A DNA stretch of 64,000 nt from NCBI RefSeq assembly GCF_007830065.1, contig NZ_VLKK01000004.1, positions 248,001-312,000 on the forward strand, in the 5' to 3' direction. The DNA comes from Sphingobium wenxiniae. Its GTDB lineage: Bacteria; Pseudomonadota; Alphaproteobacteria; Sphingomonadales; Sphingomonadaceae. Every line of letters begins with the position of its first letter. The stretch's first letter is position 1. Under the pieces are notes generated by a model, which made no database searches, had not been told where the DNA came from, and saw only the letters and a list, made by a program, of their open reading frames with translations. Below are positions 1-8,173 of this stretch, piece after piece. Position numbers and translations under genes: made by a program.

Positions 1-14
1 ATGGACCCAATTAC

Positions 15-347
15 ATGACCGACGCCGTGCAGCAGCGGATCGCGCAGATCGTCAACGGCAATGACGTGGTGCTCTTCATGAAGGGCACGCCGCTCTTTCC
101 GCAATGCGGTTTTTCCAGCCGCGCCATCGCCATATTGGAGCATCTGGGCGTCGCCTATGAAAGCGTCGACGTGTTGCAGGACCAGGCGATCCGTCAGGGC
201 ATCAAGGCCTTCTCCGACTGGCCGACCATCCCCCAGCTTTATGTGAAGGGCGAATTCGTCGGCGGCAGCGACATCATGATGGAAATGTATGAAGCGGGCG
301 AATTGCACCAATTGATGACCGATCAAGGCGTCGCTTCGGCCAACTGA
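15..347 (+). CDS. grxD: monothiol glutaredoxin Grx4 family
   Basis: This is a 110-residue monothiol glutaredoxin, the usual family length. The active site CGFS is at residues 31-34, preceded by the typical FMKGTP segment, with WPTIPQLY and GGSDI glutathione-binding motifs downstream. The family binds a glutathione-coordinated [2Fe-2S] cluster and delivers it to target proteins, usually together with BolA. The start ATG overlaps a TGA at 16-18, so an upstream gene off the window probably ends here in ATGA overlap. In relatives that gene is often bolA, but too little is visible to name it. Confidence 0.96.
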   Translation: MTDAVQQRIAQIVNGNDVVLFMKGTPLFPQCGFSSRAIAILEHLGVAYESVDVLQDQAIRQGIKAFSDWPTIPQLYVKGEFVGGSDIMMEMYEAGELHQLMTDQGVASAN

Positions 348-371
348 CCTGTTTGCGAGAGTTTCGGGAAG

Positions 372-399
372 GCGGTCCGATGATTCGGGCCGCTTTTTT
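372..399 (+). terminator. rho-independent terminator after grxD
   Basis: A 7-bp stem (GCGGTCC with GGGCCGC, one G-T pair) around an 8-base loop is followed by six T residues, 24 bases after the grxD stop codon. Confidence 0.8.
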
Positions 400-477
400 C
401 GTGGGTCGCGCGGTTTGCAAGCAAGCGTCGATGACGGTTAAGGACGGTTCGCGGACGCTGTAGAATCCCTCTTTCTT

Positions 478-583
478 CCGTCATGCCAGCGGAAGCCGGC
501 ATCTCTCTTTCTTAGGACGCAACCAAGTTTAAGTGAGATCCCAGTGTCGGCGTATGCCGCCCTTCGGCTCGCTGGGATGACGG
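478..583 (-). repeat. dispersed intergenic palindrome-ended repeat, copy 1
   Basis: This element of about 106 bp begins CCGTCATGCCAGC and ends GCTGGGATGACGG, so its termini are inverted repeats. Its reverse complement closely matches 4125-4228, including the central CCGAAGGGCGGC and AAGAGAGATGCC blocks. It resembles a REP/MITE-type intergenic element without coding capacity. It occupies most of the long grxD-blaI spacer. Confidence 0.75.
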
Positions 584-840
584 ACACTGAACCTCCGCTT
601 CTGGCTGAAAACCGCCATCGCAAGATCCTGGATTTGCAATTCGGACAGGACCGGGTGGGGGATGCGGCGGAGATCGGCCTGCATCCCCCAGTAGTTGAAC
701 GGTCGGGGACGTCCTGCATGACGCAAACCCCGTGCCAGAGCCGTCAAGCGATGGAAAAGCGCTCCTCCAAAGGTTAACGCGCTTCCCCGGCAGCTACGAA
801 ATGTAAAATATCCCGACATTTCCGCGCTTTCGAAACCTAT

Positions 841-879
841 TGACTACATCTGTAATCAATGCGACTACATGTGTAGTTG
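841..879 (+). promoter_or_regulatory. tandem BlaI/MecI-type operators
   Basis: Two adjacent TACA/TGTA dyads are seen: GACTACATCTGTAATC at 842-857 and a perfect palindrome ACTACATGTGTAGT at 864-877. They match the operator type of BlaI/MecI repressors and lie directly before the blaI-like gene, so autoregulation is likely. The second dyad covers a possible TTG start at 877, which argues for the later ATG start of the gene. Confidence 0.75.
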
Positions 880-900
880 AAGACTCGCAAGCGAAAGCGC

Positions 901-1278
901 ATGATGGCCGTCAGTGAAAAGATCAGCGAAGCCGAACTGGTCGTGATGGAGGCGCTGTGGCAGCGCGCGCCGCTCACCGCCGCGGATGTTGCGGATCAGG
1001 TGGCGGCGGATCGCGGCTGGAGCGTCCAGACGGTCAAGACCCTGCTTTCCCGTCTGATGGCGAAGGACATCATCGCCGCCGACCAGGACGGCCGCCGTTT
1101 CCTCTACCGCCCGATGGTCGTGCGGGAGGAATATGTCGCGAGCGAATCGGGACGGCTGGTCAATCGCCTGTTCGGCGGGCGCATATCCCCGCTCGTGGCC
1201 CAACTCGCCGAGCAGGACCAGCTGACGGCCGACGACATAGCGGAACTGGAAGGGATATTGAAAGGGCTGAGATCATGA
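901..1278 (+). CDS. BlaI/MecI/CopY-family transcriptional repressor
   Basis: About 125 residues, the usual family size. The N-terminal winged helix includes SEAELVVMEALW and the recognition-helix region WSVQTVKTLLSRLMAKDII, followed by a helical dimerisation tail. Members repress their own operon and a target gene until cleaved by a partner M56 peptidase. I start at ATG 901 (ATG 904 is equally possible); an upstream TTG at 877 would overlap the operator. The stop codon overlaps the start of the M56 gene in ATGA, so the two are co-transcribed. No beta-lactamase gene is adjacent, so the inducer and target are unknown. Confidence 0.88.
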   Translation: MMAVSEKISEAELVVMEALWQRAPLTAADVADQVAADRGWSVQTVKTLLSRLMAKDIIAADQDGRRFLYRPMVVREEYVASESGRLVNRLFGGRISPLVAQLAEQDQLTADDIAELEGILKGLRS

Positions 1279-2789
1279 GCGTCTGGCTGGCCGAAACCCT
1301 GATCGCCACGACCCTGCTGATGGCGCTGGTCATGATGGTGCGCCGTCCCGCCGCCCGCTGGCTGGGGGCTGGGGTCGCCTATTGGCTCTGGGCGCTGCCC
1401 CTCGCGCGGATGCTGCTGCCCGCCTTGCCGCAGCAGGTCGTGGCGCCATCCCCGCTTCAGGCCGCCGTCAACCGATCCGGCATTCCCGATTTCATCACCG
1501 TTGCATCCGTCGCATCGCCTGCCGATGCCGTTTCCAGTCCGCCATGGCTGGAGATCGCAATAGCGGTCTGGCTGCTGGGCGTGGCCGCCTTCCTGACGGT
1601 GCAACTGGTCGGCTATATCCGTTTCCGCCAGCATATGTTGAAGGGCGCGACCCCGATCGGGCAGGAAGGGCGCATCCGCATCGTCACCAGCCCGCAGGCC
1701 GGTGGCCCGCTCGCCTTTGGAGTGCTGCGTCCCTATATCGTGCTGCCGGTCGATTTCGCGTTTCGCTTCGAGGTGGAGGAGCAGGCGATGGCCATCGCCC
1801 ATGAACGCGCGCATCACGATCATGGCGACCTTGCCGCCAACATGGCCGCGCTGCTGTTGCTGGCGCTCCATTGGTGCAATCCCGTCGCCTGGATCGCCTA
1901 TCGCGCCTATCGCGCCGATCAGGAGCAAGCCTGCGACGCGCGTGTGCTGGCGCTTTACGGGCAGGATCAGGCCCATGCCTATGGCCGCGCCATATTGAAG
2001 GCGGCGGGCGGACGGCAGTTCGCCGGAGCCTGCCATCTCACTCATATCGCTGCCTTGAAGGGGAGGCTGATAATGCTTTCGAACCATGAAATGTCGCTCC
2101 GGCGGATAAGCTGGGGCATGGCCTTTGTGGGGCTGGTGACGGTCACTGGCCTTGCGCTGACCGCGTCGGGCGGACGCGCCGCGCAGCAGGTCGCCGCGAT
2201 CACGGAGCAGGTAGATGCCGTCAATCTGGGCCGGCTCGCCACCCTGGTGGCGCAGCCGGCCAACGCAGACGAGCCAGTCGCCGCCGTCGCTTGGCAGGAG
2301 TCTGCCGCGCCGCGCGAACCGGTTGCCCCGGTTTCCCTCACGCAGGCGGACGGGATTATTCCGCCCGCGCCGCCAGTTCCCTTGGTTCCCCCGGCGCCCG
2401 TCGCCGACATGGTGCCGCCGGTTCCGCCAGTGCCGCCGGTTCCGCCTGTCGCCCTGCACGGGTCCAGTGCCCGGATGGAAGACCATGCCATCTCCAGCGA
2501 AGCCGATATCCGCCGCCGGGTGCCCGATGTGGACGTCCGCAACGGCTGCGAAGGCGACCGGACCGTCAGCCATCGCGACACCGTCGACGCCGACGGCCGC
2601 CGCCACATCCGTGTCCGCATCTGCGAACCGGCGATAAGGGCGCAGGCCAACACCGCCGTGCGCGCGGGCCTCGTCAAGGCGCGGGCGCAGGTCTCGCGCG
2701 CGGCCCGCATGGGCGATGCGATCAAGGCCGAAGTGCTGCGCGATCTGGATGAGGAGATCGCCCGGATCGACACCGGCGCGCCCGACTGA
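1275..2789 (+). CDS. BlaR1-type M56 membrane metallopeptidase
   Basis: 504 residues. The N-terminal part has several hydrophobic segments, and the zinc motif HERAH (H176, E177, H180) is followed by DHGDLAANM. Then comes a short hydrophobic segment near residue 280, a long Pro/Val/Ala-rich linker with PPVPPVPPV repeats at about residues 355-395, and a charged C-terminal region. Family members cleave the partner BlaI repressor on signal. The penicillin-binding sensor domain of true BlaR1 is absent, so the signal is probably something other than a beta-lactam sensed by that domain. Translationally coupled to the blaI-like gene. Confidence 0.85.
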   Translation: MSVWLAETLIATTLLMALVMMVRRPAARWLGAGVAYWLWALPLARMLLPALPQQVVAPSPLQAAVNRSGIPDFITVASVASPADAVSSPPWLEIAIAVWLLGVAAFLTVQLVGYIRFRQHMLKGATPIGQEGRIRIVTSPQAGGPLAFGVLRPYIVLPVDFAFRFEVEEQAMAIAHERAHHDHGDLAANMAALLLLALHWCNPVAWIAYRAYRADQEQACDARVLALYGQDQAHAYGRAILKAAGGRQFAGACHLTHIAALKGRLIMLSNHEMSLRRISWGMAFVGLVTVTGLALTASGGRAAQQVAAITEQVDAVNLGRLATLVAQPANADEPVAAVAWQESAAPREPVAPVSLTQADGIIPPAPPVPLVPPAPVADMVPPVPPVPPVPPVALHGSSARMEDHAISSEADIRRRVPDVDVRNGCEGDRTVSHRDTVDADGRRHIRVRICEPAIRAQANTAVRAGLVKARAQVSRAARMGDAIKAEVLRDLDEEIARIDTGAPD

Positions 2790-2794
2790 CCTCC

Positions 2795-3970
2795 TTAAAC
2801 GGCGACGATTTCCGGCAGGATCGCGTCCAGCAGCAGCATCCCCGCCGCCTCGATGCGCAGGTTTTGCCCCGATTGCGCGACAAGGCCATGGGCGGAAAGC
2901 CGCGCGACCGCATTCCCGTCGACCAGATCGGCCACCGCCAGCCCGGAAAGCGCCGCGATCCGCTCCAGATCCACGCCTTCCGCCAGACGCAGCCCCATCA
3001 GCAACGCCTCGCGCGCACGATCCTGACCACCAAGCGCCTCTTCGCCGTGCAATCCGTGCCCATTGCGCTGGACCGCGCTCATCCAGTTTTCCGGCTTCTT
3101 GTGGCGCAGCGTCGCCATGCCCAGCCGCCGCCCATGCGCGCCGGGTCCGATCCCGGCATAGTCGCCATAGCGCCAGTAGATGAGGTTATGGCGGCTTGCC
3201 TGCCCCGGCCGGGCGTGATTGCTGATCTCATAGGCAGGAATGCCCGCTGCCGCCGTCATCGCCTGCGTCTGTTCATAGAGCGTCGCGGCATGGTCGCTGT
3301 CCGCCGGCGTCAGCTTTCCCTGCGCCACCAGCGTCGCAAAGCGCGTCCCCGGCTCGATGGTCAGTTGATAGAGCGACAGATGATCCGTGCCGAAGGACAG
3401 GCCGCGCGCCAGTTCCGTTCCCCAGTCGCCTTCGCTCTGTCCCGGCCGCGCATAGATGAGGTCGAAATTCACCCGCCCGAAAACGGACTGCGCGACGTCC
3501 AGCGCCGCAAGCCCCTCGCGCACGTCATGCGCGCGGCCCAGGAAGTGCAGCGCCTCATCCTCCAGCGCCTGTAGCCCCAGCGACACGCGATTGACCCCCG
3601 CGGCCGCCAGATCGGCAAAGCGCGCCGCCTCGACCGAACTGGGATTGGCTTCCAGCGTGATCTCCAGGTCGGGAACGGGCCGCCAATATCCCGCCGCCGC
3701 CTCGATCAGCGCGGCGACGATGGCGGGCGGCATCAGCGAAGGCGTCCCGCCGCCGAAGAAGATGGACGACAGCGGCCGTCCGCCCGTCAGCGCCGCTTCA
3801 TGCCGCAGGTCGGCCAGCAGCGCGTCCCGCCATGCGTCGGCATCCACCTGCTCCCGAACATGGCTGTTGAAGTCGCAATAGGGACATTTGGAAACGCAAA
3901 ATGGCCAGTGCACATATAAGGCAAGCGGGTCGGCCGCAGCCGATGCGGGGATGATGGGGCGGGATGACAT
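2795..3970 (-). CDS. hemW: radical SAM heme chaperone HemW
   Basis: 391 residues. The radical-SAM cluster motif is in FCVSKCPYCDFNSH (CxxxCxxC) near residues 24-31, followed by the SAM-binding GGGTPS motif. The sequence is full length for HemW and begins LALYVHWPFC as is typical. HemW, long annotated as oxygen-independent coproporphyrinogen oxidase-like, binds heme and is thought to insert it into target proteins. It is the last gene of rph-rdgB-hemW on the minus strand, separated from rdgB by a 367-bp spacer that holds a repeat. Confidence 0.93.
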   Translation of the reverse strand: MSSRPIIPASAAADPLALYVHWPFCVSKCPYCDFNSHVREQVDADAWRDALLADLRHEAALTGGRPLSSIFFGGGTPSLMPPAIVAALIEAAAGYWRPVPDLEITLEANPSSVEAARFADLAAAGVNRVSLGLQALEDEALHFLGRAHDVREGLAALDVAQSVFGRVNFDLIYARPGQSEGDWGTELARGLSFGTDHLSLYQLTIEPGTRFATLVAQGKLTPADSDHAATLYEQTQAMTAAAGIPAYEISNHARPGQASRHNLIYWRYGDYAGIGPGAHGRRLGMATLRHKKPENWMSAVQRNGHGLHGEEALGGQDRAREALLMGLRLAEGVDLERIAALSGLAVADLVDGNAVARLSAHGLVAQSGQNLRIEAAGMLLLDAILPEIVAV

Positions 3971-4124
3971 GGGCGTGGCGTTCTTAGACCGCTTTGCCAG
4001 GCGCGGCCAGCGATTGCGGCTGCCGGGCGCGTCCTTGCGGCGTCGGGCTGCTAGGATTTAGGGGATTATGCAGGTGTAAGCACCGATCTTGCGATGGTTT
4101 CGGTCAATTGCGGTCACCCAACCT

Positions 4125-4228
4125 CCGTCATCCCAGCGACCCGAAGGGCGGCGTAAGCCAATGCTGGGATCTCGTTAGGCCTGGCTGTGTCTTAAGAAGA
4201 GAGATGCCCGCTTTTGCTGGCATGACGG
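4125..4228 (+). repeat. dispersed intergenic palindrome-ended repeat, copy 2
   Basis: This 104-bp element lies in the 3971-4337 gene-free stretch between hemW and rdgB and is the inverted partner of 478-583. It starts CCGTCATCCCAGC and ends GCTGGCATGACGG. Nothing else gene-like is visible in that stretch. Confidence 0.75.
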
Positions 4229-4337
4229 AAGAGCGCTTACGCAACGTCCGCTCCCGACCAAACGCGGTCATGCAGCGCGGGTTGGCAAACGGCACCATCC
4301 TGCTCCCGCGACGGCAGGGGCATGAATCACATATCCC

Positions 4338-4967
4338 CTAGAAAACCGCCGCGACCAGCTTCGCGAAGGCGTCCGCCCGGTGGCTCATCGCGTGCTTCTT
4401 TTCCGGCTCCATCTCGCCGAAGCTGATTTCATGGCCCAGCGGCTGGAACATCGGGTCGTAGCCGAAGCCCTTGTCCCCGCGCGGCGGCCAGATCAGCGTG
4501 CCGTCGACACGCCCTTCGAACGCCTCGACATGCCCGTCGGGCCATGCCAGCGCCAGCGCGCAGACGAAATGCGCGTCATGGCCCGCATCCGGTCCCTTGG
4601 CTTCCACCGCGTCCCACACAGTCTGCATGGCCAGCCGGAAATCCTTGTCCAGACCCGCCCAGCGCGCCGAAAAGATGCCCGGATCGCCGTTCAGCGCGTC
4701 CACGCACAGGCCGCTGTCATCGGCCAGCGCGGGCAGGCCCGACAGGTCTGCCGCCTGCAACGCCTTCAATTCGGCATTGGCGATGAAGGTCGTGCCGGTC
4801 TCATCCGGTTCGGGCAGGTCCAGTGCGCCCGCCGACACCGTCTCGATGCCATAGGACATCAGCAGTTCGCCGATTTCCCGCACCTTGCCCGCATTATGGC
4901 TGGCGATCACCAGCTTGCCGGGGCCCAGCTTGCGGATGGCCTGTTCCTGTCCGAAATCGTCGCTCAT
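4338..4967 (-). CDS. rdgB: RdgB/HAM1 inosine/xanthosine triphosphate pyrophosphatase
   Basis: 209 residues from MSDDFGQEQ; an upstream in-frame start would add an Arg/Ser-rich tail unlike the family. The N-terminal [11 protein letters not shown] substrate motif, [16 protein letters not shown] and FGYDPMF are all present. The enzyme hydrolyses dITP, ITP and XTP to monophosphates and keeps deaminated purines out of DNA and RNA. It lies just downstream of rph, the classic alphaproteobacterial pairing. Confidence 0.95.
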   Translation of the reverse strand: MSDDFGQEQAIRKLGPGKLVIASHNAGKVREIGELLMSYGIETVSAGALDLPEPDETGTTFIANAELKALQAADLSGLPALADDSGLCVDALNGDPGIFSARWAGLDKDFRLAMQTVWDAVEAKGPDAGHDAHFVCALALAWPDGHVEAFEGRVDGTLIWPPRGDKGFGYDPMFQPLGHEISFGEMEPEKKHAMSHRADAFAKLVAAVF

Positions 4968-5007
4968 GCTCGGTCCTAACGATTGGGGGGGAAGGAAGGG
5001 GCGTATT

Positions 5008-5724
5008 TTACCGCCCCGTCGCCTTGTCCTGCGCCGCGAAGATCTTCGCGCAGCCGATCCGCGCCAGGCGCAGCAGCCGCAGCAGTTCTTCCTCGTCATA
5101 GGTCGCGCCTTCGGCCGTGGCCTGCACCTCGGCGAACTTGCCGTCGCCCGTCAGGATCAGGTTGGCGTCCGCTTCCGCATTGCTGTCCTCCGCATAATCG
5201 AGGTCCAGCACCGGCGTCCCCTTGTAGATGCCGCAACTGATCGCCGCGACCTTCTGCACGATGGGGTCTTCCTTCAAGGCGCCCGATGCGATCAGCTTGT
5301 CCACCGCGACCCGCAGCGCCACCCAGCTTCCAGAAATCGCCGCCGTGCGCGTGCCGCCATCGGCCTGGATCACGTCGCAATCGACGACGATCTGCCGCTC
5401 GCCCAGTTTCTGGAGGTCAACCACCGCGCGCAGCGAGCGCCCGATCAGCCGCTGAATCTCCTGCGTCCGGCCCGACTGCTTGCCCTTGGCAGCCTCGCGG
5501 CTGCCGCGCGTGTGAGTGGCGCGGGGCAACATGCCATATTCCGCCGTGACCCAGCCCGACCCCTTGCCGCGCAGGAAAGGCGGCACCTTCTCCTCCACCG
5601 AAGCGGTGCACAGCACGCGCGTATCGCCGAAGCTGATGAGGCAGCTTCCTTCGGCATGGATGGTGAAACCGGGTTCCATGGTGATGTCGCGCATCTGGTC
5701 GGGCGCGCGGCCGGAAGGACGCAT
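5008..5724 (-). CDS. rph: ribonuclease PH
   Basis: 238 residues, normal length. It starts [14 protein letters not shown] and contains the conserved [29 protein letters not shown] and [17 protein letters not shown] blocks and [13 protein letters not shown]. RNase PH is a phosphorolytic 3'-5' exoribonuclease that trims tRNA 3' ends and degrades structured RNA. It is first of the rph-rdgB(-hemW) minus-strand group and faces away from the lipoprotein-hrcA-grpE genes. Confidence 0.96.
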   Translation of the reverse strand: MRPSGRAPDQMRDITMEPGFTIHAEGSCLISFGDTRVLCTASVEEKVPPFLRGKGSGWVTAEYGMLPRATHTRGSREAAKGKQSGRTQEIQRLIGRSLRAVVDLQKLGERQIVVDCDVIQADGGTRTAAISGSWVALRVAVDKLIASGALKEDPIVQKVAAISCGIYKGTPVLDLDYAEDSNAEADANLILTGDGKFAEVQATAEGATYDEEELLRLLRLARIGCAKIFAAQDKATGR

Positions 5725-5823
5725 ATATTTGTTACTCCGAAGCGTTCAGGGGTGGGGCTTAGCGTCCGTTGCGGCGTCATGCCAGTGCCGATAGAGGATA
5801 AGAGCGGGAAAAGGAGGTTCGCG

Positions 5824-6339
5824 ATGCGGACGATCATGAGTTTGGCGGCGGTCGCGCTGCTTGCGGGCTGCGCCATGGATCGGGCGGAACTGGAAAAGCC
5901 GGTAAGGGCAGGGGACACGATTCGCTTTTCCGCCGGTCCCTGTTTCGGCGCGTGCCCCAGCTATACGCTGCGCGTCACGCCGGACGGATCGGGCCTGATC
6001 GAGCCGGAACGCTTCACCGCCGTCCCCGGGCCGACCCGCTTCACCGTCACTCCGGCGCAATATCGGCGTTTCCACAGCGCCCTTTCCGCCTATCGCCCAG
6101 CGCCAGGCACCACCAGGCGAATCACCCATGGCGAAAATTGCGATCGCTTCGCCACCGACATGCCCGGCTATGTCATCGAATGGACCCATGGGGAGGGTGC
6201 GCCCACGCGGCTGGAATATCAATCCGGCTGCATGGACGCGCGTTATGGCCGCCTGCGCGCCATGATTGCGTCGGTTCCCAGGCTGCTGGGGCTGGAGGCC
6301 ATGCTCAAGCCCACCCTGCCGCGCAAAGCCGGCACTTGA
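5824..6339 (+). CDS. DUF6438-type lipoprotein
   Basis: 171 residues. The N-terminal hydrophobic stretch ends in a lipobox LLAGC, so the protein is probably lipidated at Cys-17 or nearby and held in an envelope membrane. A DUF6438-like core begins FSAGPCFGACPSYTLRVTPDG, and two further cysteines (ENCDRF, SGCMDARYG) may pair. A strong ribosome-binding site AAGGAGG precedes ATG 5824, which decides this start over longer in-frame ones. The function is unknown. Confidence 0.8.
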   Translation: MRTIMSLAAVALLAGCAMDRAELEKPVRAGDTIRFSAGPCFGACPSYTLRVTPDGSGLIEPERFTAVPGPTRFTVTPAQYRRFHSALSAYRPAPGTTRRITHGENCDRFATDMPGYVIEWTHGEGAPTRLEYQSGCMDARYGRLRAMIASVPRLLGLEAMLKPTLPRKAGT

Positions 6340-6364
6340 GCGGCGCGCCCGCCTTGCCTAGATA
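6336..6364 (+). promoter_or_regulatory. candidate hrcA promoter giving a leaderless mRNA
   Basis: TTGAGC at 6336-6341 and TAGATA at 6359-6364 are separated by 17 bp. Transcription would begin at about 6371-6372, on the hrcA ATG. No Shine-Dalgarno sequence precedes that ATG. No CIRCE element (TTAGCACTC-N9-GAGTGCTAA) is present here. Confidence 0.35.
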
Positions 6365-6371
6365 GGTGCCC

Positions 6372-7415
6372 ATGGCGGTTACCCCGATCACGGAACTGAA
6401 TGAACGCGCGCGCGACGTGTTCCGCCTGGTGGTGGAAAGCTATCTGGGCACCGGCCTGCCCGTGGGATCGCGCACGATCAGCCGCATGGCCTCGCTCAGC
6501 CTGTCGCCCGCTTCCATCCGCAATGTGATGCAGGATCTGGAGGAGCTTGGCCTGCTCGCCGCGCCGCATACCTCCGCCGGGCGGATGCCGACCGAAACGG
6601 GCCTGCGCCTGTTCGTGGACGGCATGATGCAGGCGGCCGAGCCTTCGCCGGAGGAACGCCGCGCCATAGAGGCGGGCCTGACCGAAAGCGGCCCGATCGA
6701 GGAAGCCCTGTCCGCCGCGACCGCCGCCCTGTCCGGCCTGTCCGCTTGCGCGGGCGTCGTCATGGTGCCCAAGCGGGAGCCGGTGCTGCGGCAATTCGGA
6801 TTCGTGTCGCTCAATGACCGTCAGGCCCTGGCCGTGCTGGTGGGGCACGACGGATCCGTCGAAAACCGCATCCTCGACCTGCCCGAAGGCGTCACGCCCT
6901 CCCTGCTGGCGGAGGCGGCCAATTTCATGTCCGCCCGTTTTGCCGGGCTGACGCTCAACCAGGCGGGCGAAGCCCTGCGGCAGGAGCTGGAAAACGAGCG
7001 CACCGCGCTTCAGGGGCTTGCGCGCGAACTGGTCGAGCGCGGCGTCGCCATCTGGTCGCAGGACGCTGATGAAAGACCCGTTCTGATCGTGCGCGGCCAA
7101 TCGCATCTGCTGGATGACGGCACCGCTGCCGACCTTGAACGGGTGCGGCAGTTGCTGGAACAGCTTGAAGGCAAGCGGGAGATATTCGGCCTGCTGCAAG
7201 GCGCGCTCGCGGGCAACGCGACCAAAATCTTCATCGGGTCGGAAAACAAGCTCTTTTCCCTGTCCGGTTCTTCGGTCATAGCCGCCCCTTACCGAGGCGG
7301 GGACGGCCGGGTCGTCGGCGTGGTCGGCGTTATCGGTCCAACGCGCTTGAACTATGCGCGGGTGATCCCCATGGTGGACTTCACCGCCCAGACATTGTCG
7401 AGATTGATGAGATGA
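6372..7415 (+). CDS. hrcA: heat-inducible transcription repressor HrcA
   Basis: 347 residues from ATG 6372; a GTG at 6366 would add two residues. The N-terminal winged helix (ELNERARDVFRLVVESYL, GLPVGSRTISR, LSPASIRNVMQDLEELGLL) and the HTSAGRMPTETGLRLFVD block are diagnostic. HrcA represses chaperone operons by binding CIRCE elements and is itself tuned by GroEL. It overlaps grpE by four bases, so the repressor and the DnaK exchange factor are co-expressed. No CIRCE lies upstream, so hrcA itself does not appear to be autorepressed through that site. Confidence 0.95.
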   Translation: MAVTPITELNERARDVFRLVVESYLGTGLPVGSRTISRMASLSLSPASIRNVMQDLEELGLLAAPHTSAGRMPTETGLRLFVDGMMQAAEPSPEERRAIEAGLTESGPIEEALSAATAALSGLSACAGVVMVPKREPVLRQFGFVSLNDRQALAVLVGHDGSVENRILDLPEGVTPSLLAEAANFMSARFAGLTLNQAGEALRQELENERTALQGLARELVERGVAIWSQDADERPVLIVRGQSHLLDDGTAADLERVRQLLEQLEGKREIFGLLQGALAGNATKIFIGSENKLFSLSGSSVIAAPYRGGDGRVVGVVGVIGPTRLNYARVIPMVDFTAQTLSRLMR

Positions 7416-7966
7416 GCGAAGACAAAGAGAATATCGAAAATACCGAGGTTGTGGACCAGCTTCCCGAAGACATGGCGCCTGCCGGCGACACGGCGGAGGA
7501 CCGCCTGACCGCGCTGGAAAACGAACTGGCGGCGGCGAAGCAGGACATCCTCTACGCCCATGCCGAAACCCAGAATGTGCGCCGCCGCCTGGAAAAGGAG
7601 CTGGCCGACGCGCGCGCTTATGCGTCCACCTCCTTTGCCCGCGACATGCTGTCGGTGGCCGACAATCTGACCCGCGCGTTGCAGGCCATCCCCGCCGACC
7701 TGCGCGAGGATGAGAAGTTCAAGGGTCTGGTCGCCGGGCTGGAAGCCACGGCCCGCGAACTGGAAAGCGTTTTCGGCCGCCACGGCATTCAGAAAGTGGA
7801 ATCGATCGGCCAGCCGCTCGATCCCAACAAGCATCAGGCGATGATGGAAATGCCTTCCGCCGATGCGGAACCCGGCACCGTGCTGGTGGAAATGCAGGCA
7901 GGCTATACCATCAAGGACCGCTTGCTGCGTCCCGCGCTGGTCAGCGTGGCGAAGAAGCCGGATTGA
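7412..7966 (+). CDS. grpE: nucleotide exchange factor GrpE
   Basis: 184 residues. An acidic N-terminus is followed by a long coiled coil (about 30-90, including QDILYAHAETQNVRRRLEKE) and the C-terminal beta domain with LDPNKHQAMMEMPS and VLVEMQAGYTIKDRLLRPALV. GrpE speeds ADP release from DnaK. It overlaps hrcA in ATGA and ends the operon before a strong terminator. DnaK and DnaJ are not in the window. Confidence 0.96.
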   Translation: MSEDKENIENTEVVDQLPEDMAPAGDTAEDRLTALENELAAAKQDILYAHAETQNVRRRLEKELADARAYASTSFARDMLSVADNLTRALQAIPADLREDEKFKGLVAGLEATARELESVFGRHGIQKVESIGQPLDPNKHQAMMEMPSADAEPGTVLVEMQAGYTIKDRLLRPALVSVAKKPD

Positions 7967-8003
7967 TTGCACCCGTCACCAGGCGGTATCGGGATTTCAA
8001 GGA

Positions 8004-8036
8004 ACGGCGCGGACATATTGGTTCGCGCCGTTTTTT
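8004..8036 (+). terminator. rho-independent terminator after grpE
   Basis: A perfect 8-bp stem ACGGCGCG/CGCGCCGT with a 12-base loop is followed by six T residues. It lies 38 bases beyond the grpE stop. Confidence 0.88.
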
Positions 8037-8096
8037 GTGGTCGTTGGAACCGAAGGGGTCGGTGCCTGGCTCTTCCGTCCGCATCTTAACCATAAA

Positions 8097-8142
8097 AAGA
8101 TATATCTTAAATCTTGCATGGCGCGATTTTTAAGATATATCT
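8097..8142 (+). promoter_or_regulatory. paired PadR-type operators
   Basis: A perfect palindrome AAGATATATCTT (8097-8108) is followed 23 bp later by a near-identical AAGATATATCT (8132-8142). The two also form the arms of a larger inverted repeat. They lie 30-80 bases before the PadR-family gene and are strikingly AT-rich for this genome, consistent with an autoregulatory operator or promoter. Confidence 0.65.
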
Positions 8143-8173
8143 GGATGCATCACGAAATAGCAAAGAGATTAAG

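Noticed and set aside
1-18. 3' end of a bolA gene
   Set aside because: Only five codons before a TGA are visible; the overlap with grxD suggests an upstream gene but its identity cannot be read.
877-900. TTG start at 877 for the BlaI-like gene
   Set aside because: It lies inside the palindromic operator and would add a basic tail absent from the family; ATG 901/904 is preferred.
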